DNA of 64,000 bases from Streptococcus sp. oral taxon 061. GTDB lineage: Bacteria; Bacillota; Bacilli; Lactobacillales; Streptococcaceae. Below the pieces are notes generated by a model. The model was not told where the DNA came from, ran no database searches, and was given only the letters and a program-made list of their open reading frames with translations. The position numbers and the translations under genes are program-made. Where the stretch lies: positions 1,701,731-1,765,730 of the forward strand of contig NZ_CP058258.1 in assembly GCF_013394695.1 (NCBI RefSeq), read 5' to 3'. This document shows, piece after piece, positions 1 to 7,507 of this stretch (position 1 is the stretch's first letter; every line of letters starts with the position of its first letter).

Positions 1-941
1 ATTTGCAGTCGACTCCTTTTATTACAGAACTAGTTCTTGAAAAGCATGGACAAACAAAACTGGATTTTTCTAAGACATCCATACATCGACTTTCCATTGA
101 TTTGACAGGTGTAGAGGAACTTATATTGAATGATGATCTGGAGGAGCTACTCTTATTAGGAGACATGAGCGACAATTGTCAGATACTTGTAAAGGATCAT
201 GGAGCCAGCTTACGATTACAACTTGATCGTTCTCTGCCTAAGGTACTGGGATTAAAGGATTTGGGAGCCATCCATTGTTCTAACATCCTTGAAATAGACT
301 TTGCACAAATCTTGAATAACTATCCAAATCTTAGGGAATTAAGATTGTGGGGGAAACCTGGTCATATTCTTAATTTCCATAAATTATCAGAGTTCAAAGA
401 GTTAGTCAATTTTTCAACTGTTGATTTGTTTGGCTTTACTGCAGAGGATATTCCCAAACCAGAAGATTTACCTCGATTAAGCATGTTTTGGATGAGCAGC
501 TTACCAGAAGAGGCCGCTAAAGTGGCCAAAAAATATTATAAAAAACAGCAGGACAAGGGACTGAATCTTTGGATAACAAAACCGAGAAAAGCTGAATGGC
601 TAGCCCAAAACCTAGACAATCCATTTCGCTCATGGGATGGTCAAGAGAATATTTCAACCGCAAACGCAAAAAAAGCAGCCTCTCTATATAGAAAGACTAG
701 AGCAAGCCTTATAAAGCTTCTAGAAAACCCCAATGAGAACACTATGACAAACGTAGAAGTTCTCATAAGAGAATATACTCAAGGTTTCAATAAAATGGAC
801 AAACGTAACTGTTTTATTGAAACAATCGAGAGAGAGGATATCTATAGTGCTCTAGTTGAGATCTTAGATTTACTACCTGAAGATTTAGGGATGGACAAAG
901 AAAAATTTATAGAAATCTTTGATGAGCTAAAAGATTTTTAA
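1..941 (+). CDS. Leucine-rich hypothetical protein, 5' end outside the window
   Basis: The reading frame is open from the first base, and the first possible start is a TTG at base 3 with no visible ribosome-binding site, so the true start is probably upstream. The 312 residues seen have irregular leucine-rich stretches in the first half (for example LEELLLLGD and YPNLRELRLWG), resembling degenerate leucine-rich repeats. A charged helical region with many Lys and Glu follows. There is no signal peptide or membrane segment in the visible part, so it is probably cytoplasmic. I do not recognise the family with confidence. The next gene follows after 41 bp on the same strand and may be co-transcribed. 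Confidence 0.7.
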   Translation, partial: LQSTPFITELVLEKHGQTKLDFSKTSIHRLSIDLTGVEELILNDDLEELLLLGDMSDNCQILVKDHGASLRLQLDRSLPKVLGLKDLGAIHCSNILEIDFAQILNNYPNLRELRLWGKPGHILNFHKLSEFKELVNFSTVDLFGFTAEDIPKPEDLPRLSMFWMSSLPEEAAKVAKKYYKKQQDKGLNLWITKPRKAEWLAQNLDNPFRSWDGQENISTANAKKAASLYRKTRASLIKLLENPNENTMTNVEVLIREYTQGFNKMDKRNCFIETIEREDIYSALVEILDLLPEDLGMDKEKFIEIFDELKDF

Positions 942-982
942 ATGAGAAATCTTTCTAGTTCATTCTTGAAACGGAGATTATC

Positions 983-1408
983 ATGACTAACTTTATACAA
1001 ACTATCACAGTCGAAAATCGGCAGGTCGACAAAGAAAATTACTTTACAATTGGCTACTCTCCTGAGATAGAAAAATCTTTACTGTGTGTTTATATTTCTT
1101 GGATTGCTGGTTATGAACGCTATTACCAGTTAGATGATGGAGATTTGGCTCTCTTTGAAAGCAAACGAGAAGCATTTCTCAAAAAATATGAAAAAGAAAT
1201 CAAGGCTTATCGGACTGAAAGATTGATTGGTTCTGGGGCTCTGAGGGATTACAATTTTAGTTCTTTGCCTGAGAATATCCTAAAAAACTTGGATAGCTAT
1301 CCTCCATTTAACGGATATGTCTATCAAAACGGCATCCTCTGTGCCAAAATCAAGATTGAAGACAAGTATTTTTATCTTCCGCCCATTTATGATGAGGATT
1401 ACAGATAA
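983..1408 (+). CDS. Hypothetical protein, 141 aa
   Basis: Starts at an ATG with a weak upstream GGAG (ACGGAGATTATC). The protein is soluble-looking, rich in aromatic residues (Tyr, Phe) and charged residues, and has no signal peptide, membrane helix or motif I recognise. It lies 41 bp after the leucine-rich protein and just before a terminator-like hairpin, so the two probably form the end of one transcription unit. Small partners of this kind are sometimes immunity or chaperone proteins for the preceding product, but nothing here proves that. Confidence 0.7.
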   Translation: MTNFIQTITVENRQVDKENYFTIGYSPEIEKSLLCVYISWIAGYERYYQLDDGDLALFESKREAFLKKYEKEIKAYRTERLIGSGALRDYNFSSLPENILKNLDSYPPFNGYVYQNGILCAKIKIEDKYFYLPPIYDEDYR

Positions 1409-1440
1409 GCATTGCCTCAAAGTAATGCAAAACAGCCTCC

Positions 1441-1469
1441 AATCTTCTAGTTTTTACTAGGAGATTTTT
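1441..1469 (+). terminator. Rho-independent terminator after the 141-aa gene
   Basis: A 10-bp stem (AATCTTCTAG / CTAGGAGATT, one G-U pair in RNA) with a 6-nt loop is followed by TTTA. It separates the left-edge gene pair from the PadR operon promoter. Confidence 0.65.
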
Positions 1470-1470
1470 A

Positions 1471-1560
1471 TATATAAAAATTTTACACATATTACTTGAC
1501 AGGGCTTTCATTTAGATGTATGATGTATGTGTAGAATAATTATATATAAAATTTTTACAT
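1471..1560 (+). promoter_or_regulatory. PadR operon promoter flanked by direct repeats
   Basis: A near-consensus promoter is visible: TTGACA at 1496-1501, a 17-bp spacer and TATGAT at 1519-1524. It is bracketed by two AT-rich direct repeats, at 1471-1490 and 1543-1560, that share TATATAAAA(A/T)TTTTACA. An inverted GTATGT / ACATAC pair lies at 1525-1530 and 1556-1561. PadR proteins usually bind ATGT/ACAT-type repeats and repress their own operons, so these are good operator candidates. Binding itself is inferred. Confidence 0.6.
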
Positions 1561-1580
1561 ACTAAAAAAGGAGGTGCCCC

Positions 1581-1907
1581 ATGTATTTTCCAACATCATC
1601 GGCCTTGATTGAATTTCTCATCTTGGCCATTCTAGAACAAGGGGATTCCTATGGTTATGAAATTAGCCAAACCATTAAACTCATCGCCAAAATCAAGGAA
1701 TCTACTCTCTACCCCATCTTGAAAAAACTGGAGACCAACCGCTATCTGACTACATACTCTCGCGAATACCAAGGTCGGATGCGCAAGTACTACTCCTTGA
1801 CAGAAATTGGAGAGGAGCAACTATTTGTCCTTCGAGAAGAATGGACACTCTATACTGACACTATCAACGGCATCATAGAAGGGAGCATTCGCCATGACAA
1901 GAACTGA
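1581..1907 (+). CDS. PadR family transcriptional regulator
   Basis: A 108-aa winged-helix protein that follows the PadR pattern: an LIEFLILAILEQGDSYGYEI start, then TLYPILKKLE for the recognition helix region, and the YYSLTEIGEEQL wing. It has a strong ribosome-binding site (AAAGGAGGTG) 7 bp before the ATG. PadR proteins are dimeric repressors that commonly respond to envelope stress or small phenolic or antimicrobial compounds; the ligand here is unknown. The end of the gene overlaps the following DUF1700 gene by 14 bp, so they are translationally linked. It is likely autoregulated through the repeats around its promoter. Confidence 0.92.
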   Translation: MYFPTSSALIEFLILAILEQGDSYGYEISQTIKLIAKIKESTLYPILKKLETNRYLTTYSREYQGRMRKYYSLTEIGEEQLFVLREEWTLYTDTINGIIEGSIRHDKN

Positions 1908-2487
1908 ATATTTGAATCAGCTTGAAGCCTATCTGATGAAGCTTCCTCAAGCTGATCGCATCGAAGCCATGGATTACTTCAAAGAACTCTTTGATGATGC
2001 TGGTCCTGAAGGCGAGGAAGACCTAATAGCTAGCCTGGGAAGTCCAAAAGAAGCTGCCCATGATGTCCTGACTACACTTCTTGATAAAAAAATCAACGAA
2101 GAAAATTCCAATAAGAACAACCGTCAGGTTTTACAAATCGCAATCATCGCACTTCTGGCTGCACCTATTGGGATTCCAGTCGGGATTGGTCTTCTCATGG
2201 CTATCATCGGGATTTTTATCGCTGCGGTTAGTGTACTTTTAGCCTTCTTTGCTGTATCAGCAGCTGGACTAATCCTAGGAGGCGTTCTCCTATTTGAAAG
2301 CTTCTACGTCCTGGCTGAATCTACATCTGCTTTTGTGCTGATTTTTGGTGGAGGTTTACTAGCTATCGGGGCTTCGTCTCTAGTCTTACTAGCGACTTCC
2401 TATGTAGCACGTTTCTTTGGATTACTAATCCTTCGACTTATTCAGTGGATTCTTAATAGAGGAAAGAGAGGTGAAAGTCATGCGTAA
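1894..2487 (+). CDS. DUF1700 (HAAS-type) integral membrane protein
   Basis: A 197-aa protein with an N-terminal cytoplasmic helical domain of about 75 residues (MTRTEYLNQLEAYLMKLP, then DYFKELFDDAGPEGEEDLI), typical of DUF1700/HAAS proteins. Three or four hydrophobic helices follow, at roughly residues 80-175. DUF1700 proteins are routinely encoded beside PadR regulators and DUF4097 proteins, and the N-terminal domain is thought to contact the regulator. The gene overlaps padR by 14 bp and the DUF4097 gene by 8 bp. No enzymatic activity is assigned to the family. Confidence 0.88.
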   Translation: MTRTEYLNQLEAYLMKLPQADRIEAMDYFKELFDDAGPEGEEDLIASLGSPKEAAHDVLTTLLDKKINEENSNKNNRQVLQIAIIALLAAPIGIPVGIGLLMAIIGIFIAAVSVLLAFFAVSAAGLILGGVLLFESFYVLAESTSAFVLIFGGGLLAIGASSLVLLATSYVARFFGLLILRLIQWILNRGKRGESHA

Positions 2488-3388
2488 ATTAACAAAAGGA
2501 TTTCTTATCTTTGGTGTTGTTACTAGTATCATTGGTTTTGCCATGATAATCATCGGCATCCAAACCGATGGTGTCAGAAGCCTCCTAGCAATGTCTCAAA
2601 ATCCAGTCTTTGAAAGCCGAATGGAAGAGCTCGTTTTTGATAAAGATATTGAAAATCTAAACATCTCACTAACAGAACATTCGCTCGTCATTACGGAGTC
2701 AAACGATGATAAGATCCACCTCCAGTATCACCCGACCATCTCTGAAAAAGAGAACCTTCAACACTCTATCAAAGAGAAAAGTCTTGAAATAACTGATACT
2801 AAATCAACTACACGTCGCTCTATAGGTTCTAGTATCGAAGGTATCCTCTTTATCGCAAGCGGAATTTCTAGCCGCAATGATGAAATCGTACTCTCATTAC
2901 CAAGAGGAAAGGACTTAAAAAATCTTACAGCTCAGGTTGACCATCGTATCCTTTCAATTTCCAATGCAAAAATCAACAATGCCAAGATTCTGTCAAATGG
3001 CTTTCTTCTTCGTATCACTGATAGCGAGATTAAAAATAGCCAACTGACTACAACTGGAATTGTCAATGTATTTGAAACCAGTCTAACAGATAGCCGCATC
3101 CAAGCAGATCATGAACATATCGAGGCAGACGATATCCAAGTGCATGGTCGAGTGGAATTCGAGGCAAGAAAAGATATCTCATTCGAGTTATCTCAAAAGG
3201 AACTTGATCGAATCAATGTTGAGTTTTCTGCTGAACATGGTGATATCTATCGTTGGCATCGAGACAGACGTGACATACCTACGGGAGGTAGTAAAGGTGA
3301 AGCATTAGCTAACCCTTACAAAACAGAAAAAAAAGATACGCAAGATCTCCTCGTCGCAAAATCGAATCAAAGTATCTATTTCCCATAA
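2480..3388 (+). CDS. DUF4097 family membrane-anchored beta-helix protein
   Basis: The 302-aa product begins with one N-terminal membrane segment (about residues 8-28). A long beta-strand-rich extracytoplasmic domain follows, with repeated Leu/Ile-Asn-Ala patterns such as ILSISNAKINNAKILSNG, as in DUF4097 proteins. I chose the ATG at 2480 because it has AGAGAGGTG 6 bp upstream; an in-frame GTG at 2471 would lie inside that ribosome-binding site. It overlaps the preceding gene by 8 bp. The C-terminal tail after about residue 255 is polar and low in structure. Its presumed role is in the envelope, together with its operon partners. Confidence 0.85.
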   Translation: MRKLTKGFLIFGVVTSIIGFAMIIIGIQTDGVRSLLAMSQNPVFESRMEELVFDKDIENLNISLTEHSLVITESNDDKIHLQYHPTISEKENLQHSIKEKSLEITDTKSTTRRSIGSSIEGILFIASGISSRNDEIVLSLPRGKDLKNLTAQVDHRILSISNAKINNAKILSNGFLLRITDSEIKNSQLTTTGIVNVFETSLTDSRIQADHEHIEADDIQVHGRVEFEARKDISFELSQKELDRINVEFSAEHGDIYRWHRDRRDIPTGGSKGEALANPYKTEKKDTQDLLVAKSNQSIYFP

Positions 3389-3475
3389 TAAGGTCGCATG
3401 CTTTCTTATAGAAATCATGAATAAAGACAACTAGTAGTTACTACTCAAAAATTAATCAAAAAAGGGAGGTCTATT

Positions 3476-4456
3476 ATGACTCAAGAATGGTTTGAAAGTG
3501 CTGATTTCGAAAAAACAGCCAACAATGATAAAAAAGATAGCCCATCCGACTCAGTTCTCCTTGAAGAAGATTCAGAGGCAAGAGAAGAGGCGCCAGTAGT
3601 TGAGGAAAATCCTCAAGCCAATCCTGAAAATCAGGAAACTGACCTAGAAAAAGTAGAGGCTGAAGAAGAAGAAACTGAAGAAGCTGAAGAAGAACTGGTA
3701 ACAAAGACAGACAAGTCAGAAGAACCTGTTGAAGAAGTTTCTCAGACAAGCAAACCTTTAACCAGCAAATCTTTGGAAAGCCCATTTTTACCAGACCCTA
3801 CATCTACAAAAACTGCAATCTTCAAAGAAGAATTGGCTGATTTTTGGATTTGGTTACAAGGTGCCCTTAAAGAACCGACAGCAAGTTTCGATACAGATAA
3901 AAAACACAGTTACACTGCTTTTGCGCTCCTAACTATCTTTTCTGCCACGAGTTTCCTCTTTACAGTTTATCACGCCAAGCAAGGCTACTACGGCCGCATG
4001 GCAGCCATCGACTCTAAAGCTCTCCAGCATCTCCCTTCACTAAATCTCTTTTCTATCTTCTCCATCCTGGTAGCGACAAGTTTGTTCTTCTTCTCTATCC
4101 TCATGGGTGGATTTGTAGTCAAACGTTTTGTCGATCAGGACAGTGATTGGACATTGGAAAGAGCCTTTCAAGTACATAGCAGACTCTTGGCTATCCCAAT
4201 TCTCTTGACAGGTATTGCTAGCTTCTTTGCCTTCTTTAACGGTCTACGCTTTGCGGCTCTTCTCTGCCTCATTAGTATGGGCATGGTTCTACTTGGTAAC
4301 CTCTATATCATTTCAAGACCTAGCAAGGACAGTCAAGTTGACTCCTTCTATCGCCTTCTCTTAGCCTTTCTAGTCAACGGAAGCATCCTATTTCTCTTTT
4401 TCCTAGCAGAAATGGCTCTTGTTTTTGACTATCTTCGAATCCTTGCTTTTATGTAA
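3476..4456 (+). CDS. Membrane protein with long acidic N-terminal region
   Basis: A 326-aa protein in two parts. Residues 1 to about 115 are an acidic, low-complexity cytoplasmic stretch with runs of Glu (for example EAEEEETEEAEEEL), and residues 140-326 contain about six hydrophobic helices. I recall a homologue at the same place in S. pneumoniae annotated as a conserved membrane protein (possibly DUF6574), but the function is unknown. It has a strong ribosome-binding site (AAAGGGAGGTC) and lies 87 bp after the DUF4097 gene, so it is probably the last member of the PadR module. Its stop codon is inside the terminator stem. Confidence 0.8.
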   Translation: MTQEWFESADFEKTANNDKKDSPSDSVLLEEDSEAREEAPVVEENPQANPENQETDLEKVEAEEEETEEAEEELVTKTDKSEEPVEEVSQTSKPLTSKSLESPFLPDPTSTKTAIFKEELADFWIWLQGALKEPTASFDTDKKHSYTAFALLTIFSATSFLFTVYHAKQGYYGRMAAIDSKALQHLPSLNLFSIFSILVATSLFFFSILMGGFVVKRFVDQDSDWTLERAFQVHSRLLAIPILLTGIASFFAFFNGLRFAALLCLISMGMVLLGNLYIISRPSKDSQVDSFYRLLLAFLVNGSILFLFFLAEMALVFDYLRILAFM

Positions 4457-4496
4457 GATAAAATCCTGTCACTCTTGACAGGATTTTATCTTACAT
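4451..4496 (+). terminator. 21-bp perfect-stem terminator overlapping the stop codon
   Basis: Two perfectly complementary 21-nt arms (4451-4471 and 4476-4496) surround a CTCT loop. The left arm contains the TAA stop codon of the upstream gene. The arms carry A-runs and T-runs, so the hairpin could work in both directions, although a second minus-strand hairpin lies just beyond it. Confidence 0.85.
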
Positions 4497-4523
4497 AAAA
4501 AGCAGACCAAAAATCTGCCTTTT
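4497..4523 (-). terminator. Terminator of the DUF4299 gene
   Basis: On the minus strand, GCAGA pairs with TCTGC across an 7-nt loop and is followed by TTTTT. It is placed 37 bp past the stop codon of the DUF4299 gene. Confidence 0.55.
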
Positions 4524-4559
4524 CACATTATTTAAAACCAATATCTTTCATTTATGCCT

Positions 4560-5420
4560 CTAGTTACCTTTTACTAAGTTCTCAAAATCTTTCCCTAAAA
4601 CAGGGCCTACTTCTACTTGGTTAGCATCTAAGTCCTGATAAAGTTCTTTTGGCAAAGCTTCTAAAAACGCTTGATAATCCAGTCTAGCTACTGCTTCATA
4701 GTCTTCTGGTTTTGAACCATCTCCAGAGATTTTCACCAGGTCAATCTCCCATACAAGCTCCTTGCCTACTAACTGTTCAACGTAAGGCGCTGGAATCACA
4801 GGTTCTTTTGGTAAGATAGTTTTTACTCCCTGAGCTAGGTGGTAGATACCATGAACCTTACCTTCTCCATCTGGATAAAATTTTGCGCTGGCAGGATATG
4901 CATCCGACCCTTGAACCTTTTTGACTAATGCTTCAAAACGTGCCAAACCATCTTCTTTTAAGAAGCTTTCTAAATCCTTCTTGTCAAAGTAAACAGGTGA
5001 TAGAATTCCTTGGCAGAAGCCCAAACGAGCACCCTTATCCGCCAAATAGTTTTTAACAGTATCGTGGAAATAATTTTCCAAATCAAAGTCTGCCAAGCCT
5101 TCAACTTCTTCACCGACCTTACTAGATAAGGCTTGCAAGAGAGCTTCTACAATCTCCCAATCAGCTCTTGTAATCAAGTCAGGAATGATTACTTGATAGC
5201 CTTTTTGAGAGTCTAGGTAGCGAACTTTAAAGAGGAACTGAGATTTGCCCACGATTCCACACTCGATATACTCGAGGCGATTAAGGGGTTGACGGAGATA
5301 GACAGCATCATAACTATGCGACTCTAGGCCTTCTACTAAACCTAAAATTGATTTGGCCGTAAGAATCTCCTGTTGTCCTAGAATACTTTGTTTATTTGGA
5401 ATAAAAAATGTTTTCACCAT
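4560..5420 (-). CDS. DUF4299 family protein
   Basis: A 286-aa soluble protein beginning MVKTFFIPNKQSILGQQEIL. It resembles the streptococcal DUF4299 family, whose role is unknown. I chose the ATG at 5420 because AAAGGAG is 7 bp upstream; a longer frame starting at 5462 would translate the ribosome-binding site and the promoter. No signal peptide or membrane helix is visible. Its promoter region carries a full-consensus cre site immediately after the -10, so it is probably under CcpA carbon catabolite control, which hints at a role in carbohydrate-dependent physiology. Confidence 0.82.
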   Translation of the reverse strand: MVKTFFIPNKQSILGQQEILTAKSILGLVEGLESHSYDAVYLRQPLNRLEYIECGIVGKSQFLFKVRYLDSQKGYQVIIPDLITRADWEIVEALLQALSSKVGEEVEGLADFDLENYFHDTVKNYLADKGARLGFCQGILSPVYFDKKDLESFLKEDGLARFEALVKKVQGSDAYPASAKFYPDGEGKVHGIYHLAQGVKTILPKEPVIPAPYVEQLVGKELVWEIDLVKISGDGSKPEDYEAVARLDYQAFLEALPKELYQDLDANQVEVGPVLGKDFENLVKGN

Positions 5421-5432
5421 AAATGGTCTCCT

Positions 5433-5456
5433 TTGAAATCGTTTACATATAGTATA
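5433..5456 (-). promoter_or_regulatory. Promoter -10 with overlapping cre (CcpA) site, DUF4299 gene
   Basis: On the minus strand the -10 TATACT lies at 5456-5451. The 15-mer at 5433-5447 (plus strand TTGAAATCGTTTACA) fits the cre consensus WTGNAANCGNWNNCW at every defined position. A CcpA complex there would cover the transcription start. The same arrangement recurs at the ngt transporter promoter. Confidence 0.7.
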
Positions 5457-5512
5457 CACCATTTTCCTGAAAGATGCAGAAACAAATTTAAGATTTTTTG
5501 GTCAAAAGCATA

Positions 5513-5536
5513 GAAAAACAGCCCTGAAAGGCTGTT
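5513..5536 (-). terminator. Terminator of trhO
   Basis: AACAGCC / GGCTGTT forms a 7-bp stem with a 6-nt loop, followed on the minus strand by TTTTTCT, just past the trhO stop codon. Confidence 0.7.
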
Positions 5537-5544
5537 AATATCTA

Positions 5545-6531
5545 TTATATAACTTCAGAATGATCTAGGTTCTCACCAATCGCTGCTAGACGCTCGATAA
5601 CTTGATCTTGCGTTAATTCATGCTCTAAAACGTAACGATTGCGTGGATGAACACGACACTCGTGTGAGCAACCACGGAGATATTTGTCTTCGTTGTCTTC
5701 TGATGCCAAGATACGGCGGTTACAGAATGGATTTCCACAGTTGACATAGCGTTCACATGGTGTTCCATCAAACCAATCTTTCCCTACAATGGTTGGATTG
5801 ACATGGTTGACATCGACTGCGATACGTTCATCAAATACGTACATTTTCCCATCCCAAAGTTCCCCTTGAACTTCTGGATCTTTCCCATAAGTCGCAATTC
5901 CTCCGTGCAATTGACCGACATCTTTGTAGCCTTCACGGACCATCCAACCTGAGAATTTCTCACAGCGGACTCCACCTGTACAGTAAACAACGACACGTTT
6001 ATCCATGAATTTTTCTTTGTTATCACGGACCCATTGTGGCAACTCACGGAAATTGCGGATATCCGGACGGATAGCTCCACGGAAATGTCCAAGATCGTAC
6101 TCGTAGTCATTGCGAGTATCAAGAACAACGGTATCTTCATCTAGAAGAGCTTCTTTGAATTCTTTTGGAGACAAGTAAGCACCTGTTGTTTCAAGAGGAT
6201 CGATGTCCTCGTCAAAGTTTTCATCTTCTAACCCAAGGTGAACGATTTCCTTTTTGTAGCGAACAAACATCTTCTTGAAAGCTTGCTCTTCTTCTTCATC
6301 AATCTTGAACCAGAGGTCTTCCATCCCTGGAAGGCTGTGAACATAGTCCATGTATTTTTGCGTTGTTTCGTAGTCACCAGAAACAGTTCCGTTGATCCCT
6401 TCGTCAGCCACTAGGATACGGCCCTTGAGGCCAATAGACTTACAGAAAGCCAAGTGGTCAGCCGCAAATTGTTCTGCGTTTTCGATGGGAACATATTTAT
6501 AGTAAAGTAAAACACGAATAGGTTTTGCCAT
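5545..6531 (-). CDS. trhO: tRNA uridine(34) hydroxylase, rhodanese-type (UPF0176)
   Basis: A 328-aa protein that matches the TrhO/YceA family throughout. It has an N-terminal acylphosphatase-like domain (about 1-95), a rhodanese domain (about 120-220) with the active loop [10 protein letters not shown], and a C-terminal cysteine-rich segment (CGNPFCNRR, then CSHECR) likely to bind metal. Family members hydroxylate uridine 34 in certain tRNAs in an oxygen-dependent reaction, the first step to 5-methoxyuridine-type wobble modifications. It stands alone between terminators. The length is the usual one for the family and nothing appears broken. Confidence 0.95.
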   Translation of the reverse strand: MAKPIRVLLYYKYVPIENAEQFAADHLAFCKSIGLKGRILVADEGINGTVSGDYETTQKYMDYVHSLPGMEDLWFKIDEEEEQAFKKMFVRYKKEIVHLGLEDENFDEDIDPLETTGAYLSPKEFKEALLDEDTVVLDTRNDYEYDLGHFRGAIRPDIRNFRELPQWVRDNKEKFMDKRVVVYCTGGVRCEKFSGWMVREGYKDVGQLHGGIATYGKDPEVQGELWDGKMYVFDERIAVDVNHVNPTIVGKDWFDGTPCERYVNCGNPFCNRRILASEDNEDKYLRGCSHECRVHPRNRYVLEHELTQDQVIERLAAIGENLDHSEVI

Positions 6532-6631
6532 AAGATTCTCTTTTCTAAGATTAAATTATCAGAATTTTTCATTCAACTATACCAGTATACTCCCTCAAGA
6601 AAGCGAATGCAATTTATTTGACCGAAAATTA

Positions 6632-6661
6632 AAAACAAGACTTGAAAACAGGTCTTGTTTT
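6632..6661 (-). terminator. Terminator of the CPBP protease gene
   Basis: AAAACAAGAC / GTCTTGTTTT gives a 10-bp stem with a 10-nt loop, then TTTTTAATTTT on the minus strand. It overlaps the gene's stop codon. Confidence 0.75.
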
Positions 6662-7349
6662 AACTGAATATTCGATGAAGAAATGTTAACAAAAATGGCA
6701 ATGTTGCAACGATATTATTGATAACATGAACGATATAACCAGGATAGATACTCTTGGTATAACGAGTTAGACCCGCATAAAAGATTCCAAATGTCGCAAA
6801 AACAAGAATATCTAGTACACTGGGAAAACTTGTAAAGTGAGGAAGAGCAAATAAAACCGAAGGGAGAATCAGGTCAAGCCCAAATTTCGAATCTTTAAAG
6901 AAAGCATGTTGGAGCAATCCTCTATAAATCAACTCTTCCATCAGAGGTCCTAGAAAAAATAAGGATAGGTAGAGTCCCAACTCGGCAAAATTTGTCTCAC
7001 TATAACCGATTAACACGGCCCAACCTTCATAGGTAGACTGAACATGTCTAGCCGTTTGGAAATTAAACGTTATATGAAGCACAGCTACGAGAATCGTCAA
7101 AACTGTATACCAAAGCCATTTTTTCTTTGGAATAACAAAAAGATATCCATGACCTGTCTTGACTAATATCCATACCATCAGTCCGATGAAGACTAGACTG
7201 ACAAGATTTCGAATCCAGAAAAAATTGCCAATTTGAGAAGAAAATTGCCAGTAGTTTTGGATTATAAGTGTTAGCTGAGAAAGTCCATATACGAAAAATA
7301 AGTAGGATAAGATTGCACTAGTTTTGAAAATAAGATGGTATTTTTTCAT
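6660..7349 (-). CDS. CPBP family intramembrane metalloprotease
   Basis: A 229-aa polytopic membrane protein with about six or seven helices. The CPBP (Abi) signatures are all present: EELIYRG (EExxxR), the LPSVLFALPHF segment and the late HVINN motif that supplies a metal-binding histidine. CPBP proteases are related to CAAX proteases; in streptococci they are often linked to peptide or bacteriocin self-protection, but no such genes are adjacent. The ATG at 7349 was chosen over a TTG at 7394, although the upstream TAGG is a weak ribosome-binding site. It probably has its own terminator and is independent of the ngt genes. Confidence 0.85.
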   Translation of the reverse strand: MKKYHLIFKTSAILSYLFFVYGLSQLTLIIQNYWQFSSQIGNFFWIRNLVSLVFIGLMVWILVKTGHGYLFVIPKKKWLWYTVLTILVAVLHITFNFQTARHVQSTYEGWAVLIGYSETNFAELGLYLSLFFLGPLMEELIYRGLLQHAFFKDSKFGLDLILPSVLFALPHFTSFPSVLDILVFATFGIFYAGLTRYTKSIYPGYIVHVINNIVATLPFLLTFLHRIFS

Positions 7350-7422
7350 GTACCTATTACCAACGCTACTTGTAAGGCAAATGCCTGGGTTCAAAATGCA
7401 GATAATTATATGTATTTACTCT

Positions 7423-7470
7423 AAAAAGAATCACCACCCCATCTGGAAATACCCAGACAAGATAGTGATT
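7423..7470 (-). terminator. Terminator of the ngt operon
   Basis: On the minus strand AATCAC...GTGATT encloses an inner TCTGG/CCAGA stem and is followed by CTTTTT. It lies about 40 bp after the ngtS stop codon. Confidence 0.6.
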
Positions 7471-7507
7471 GCAATTTTTAGGAATGAATACACGAAATCA
7501 ATTATTC

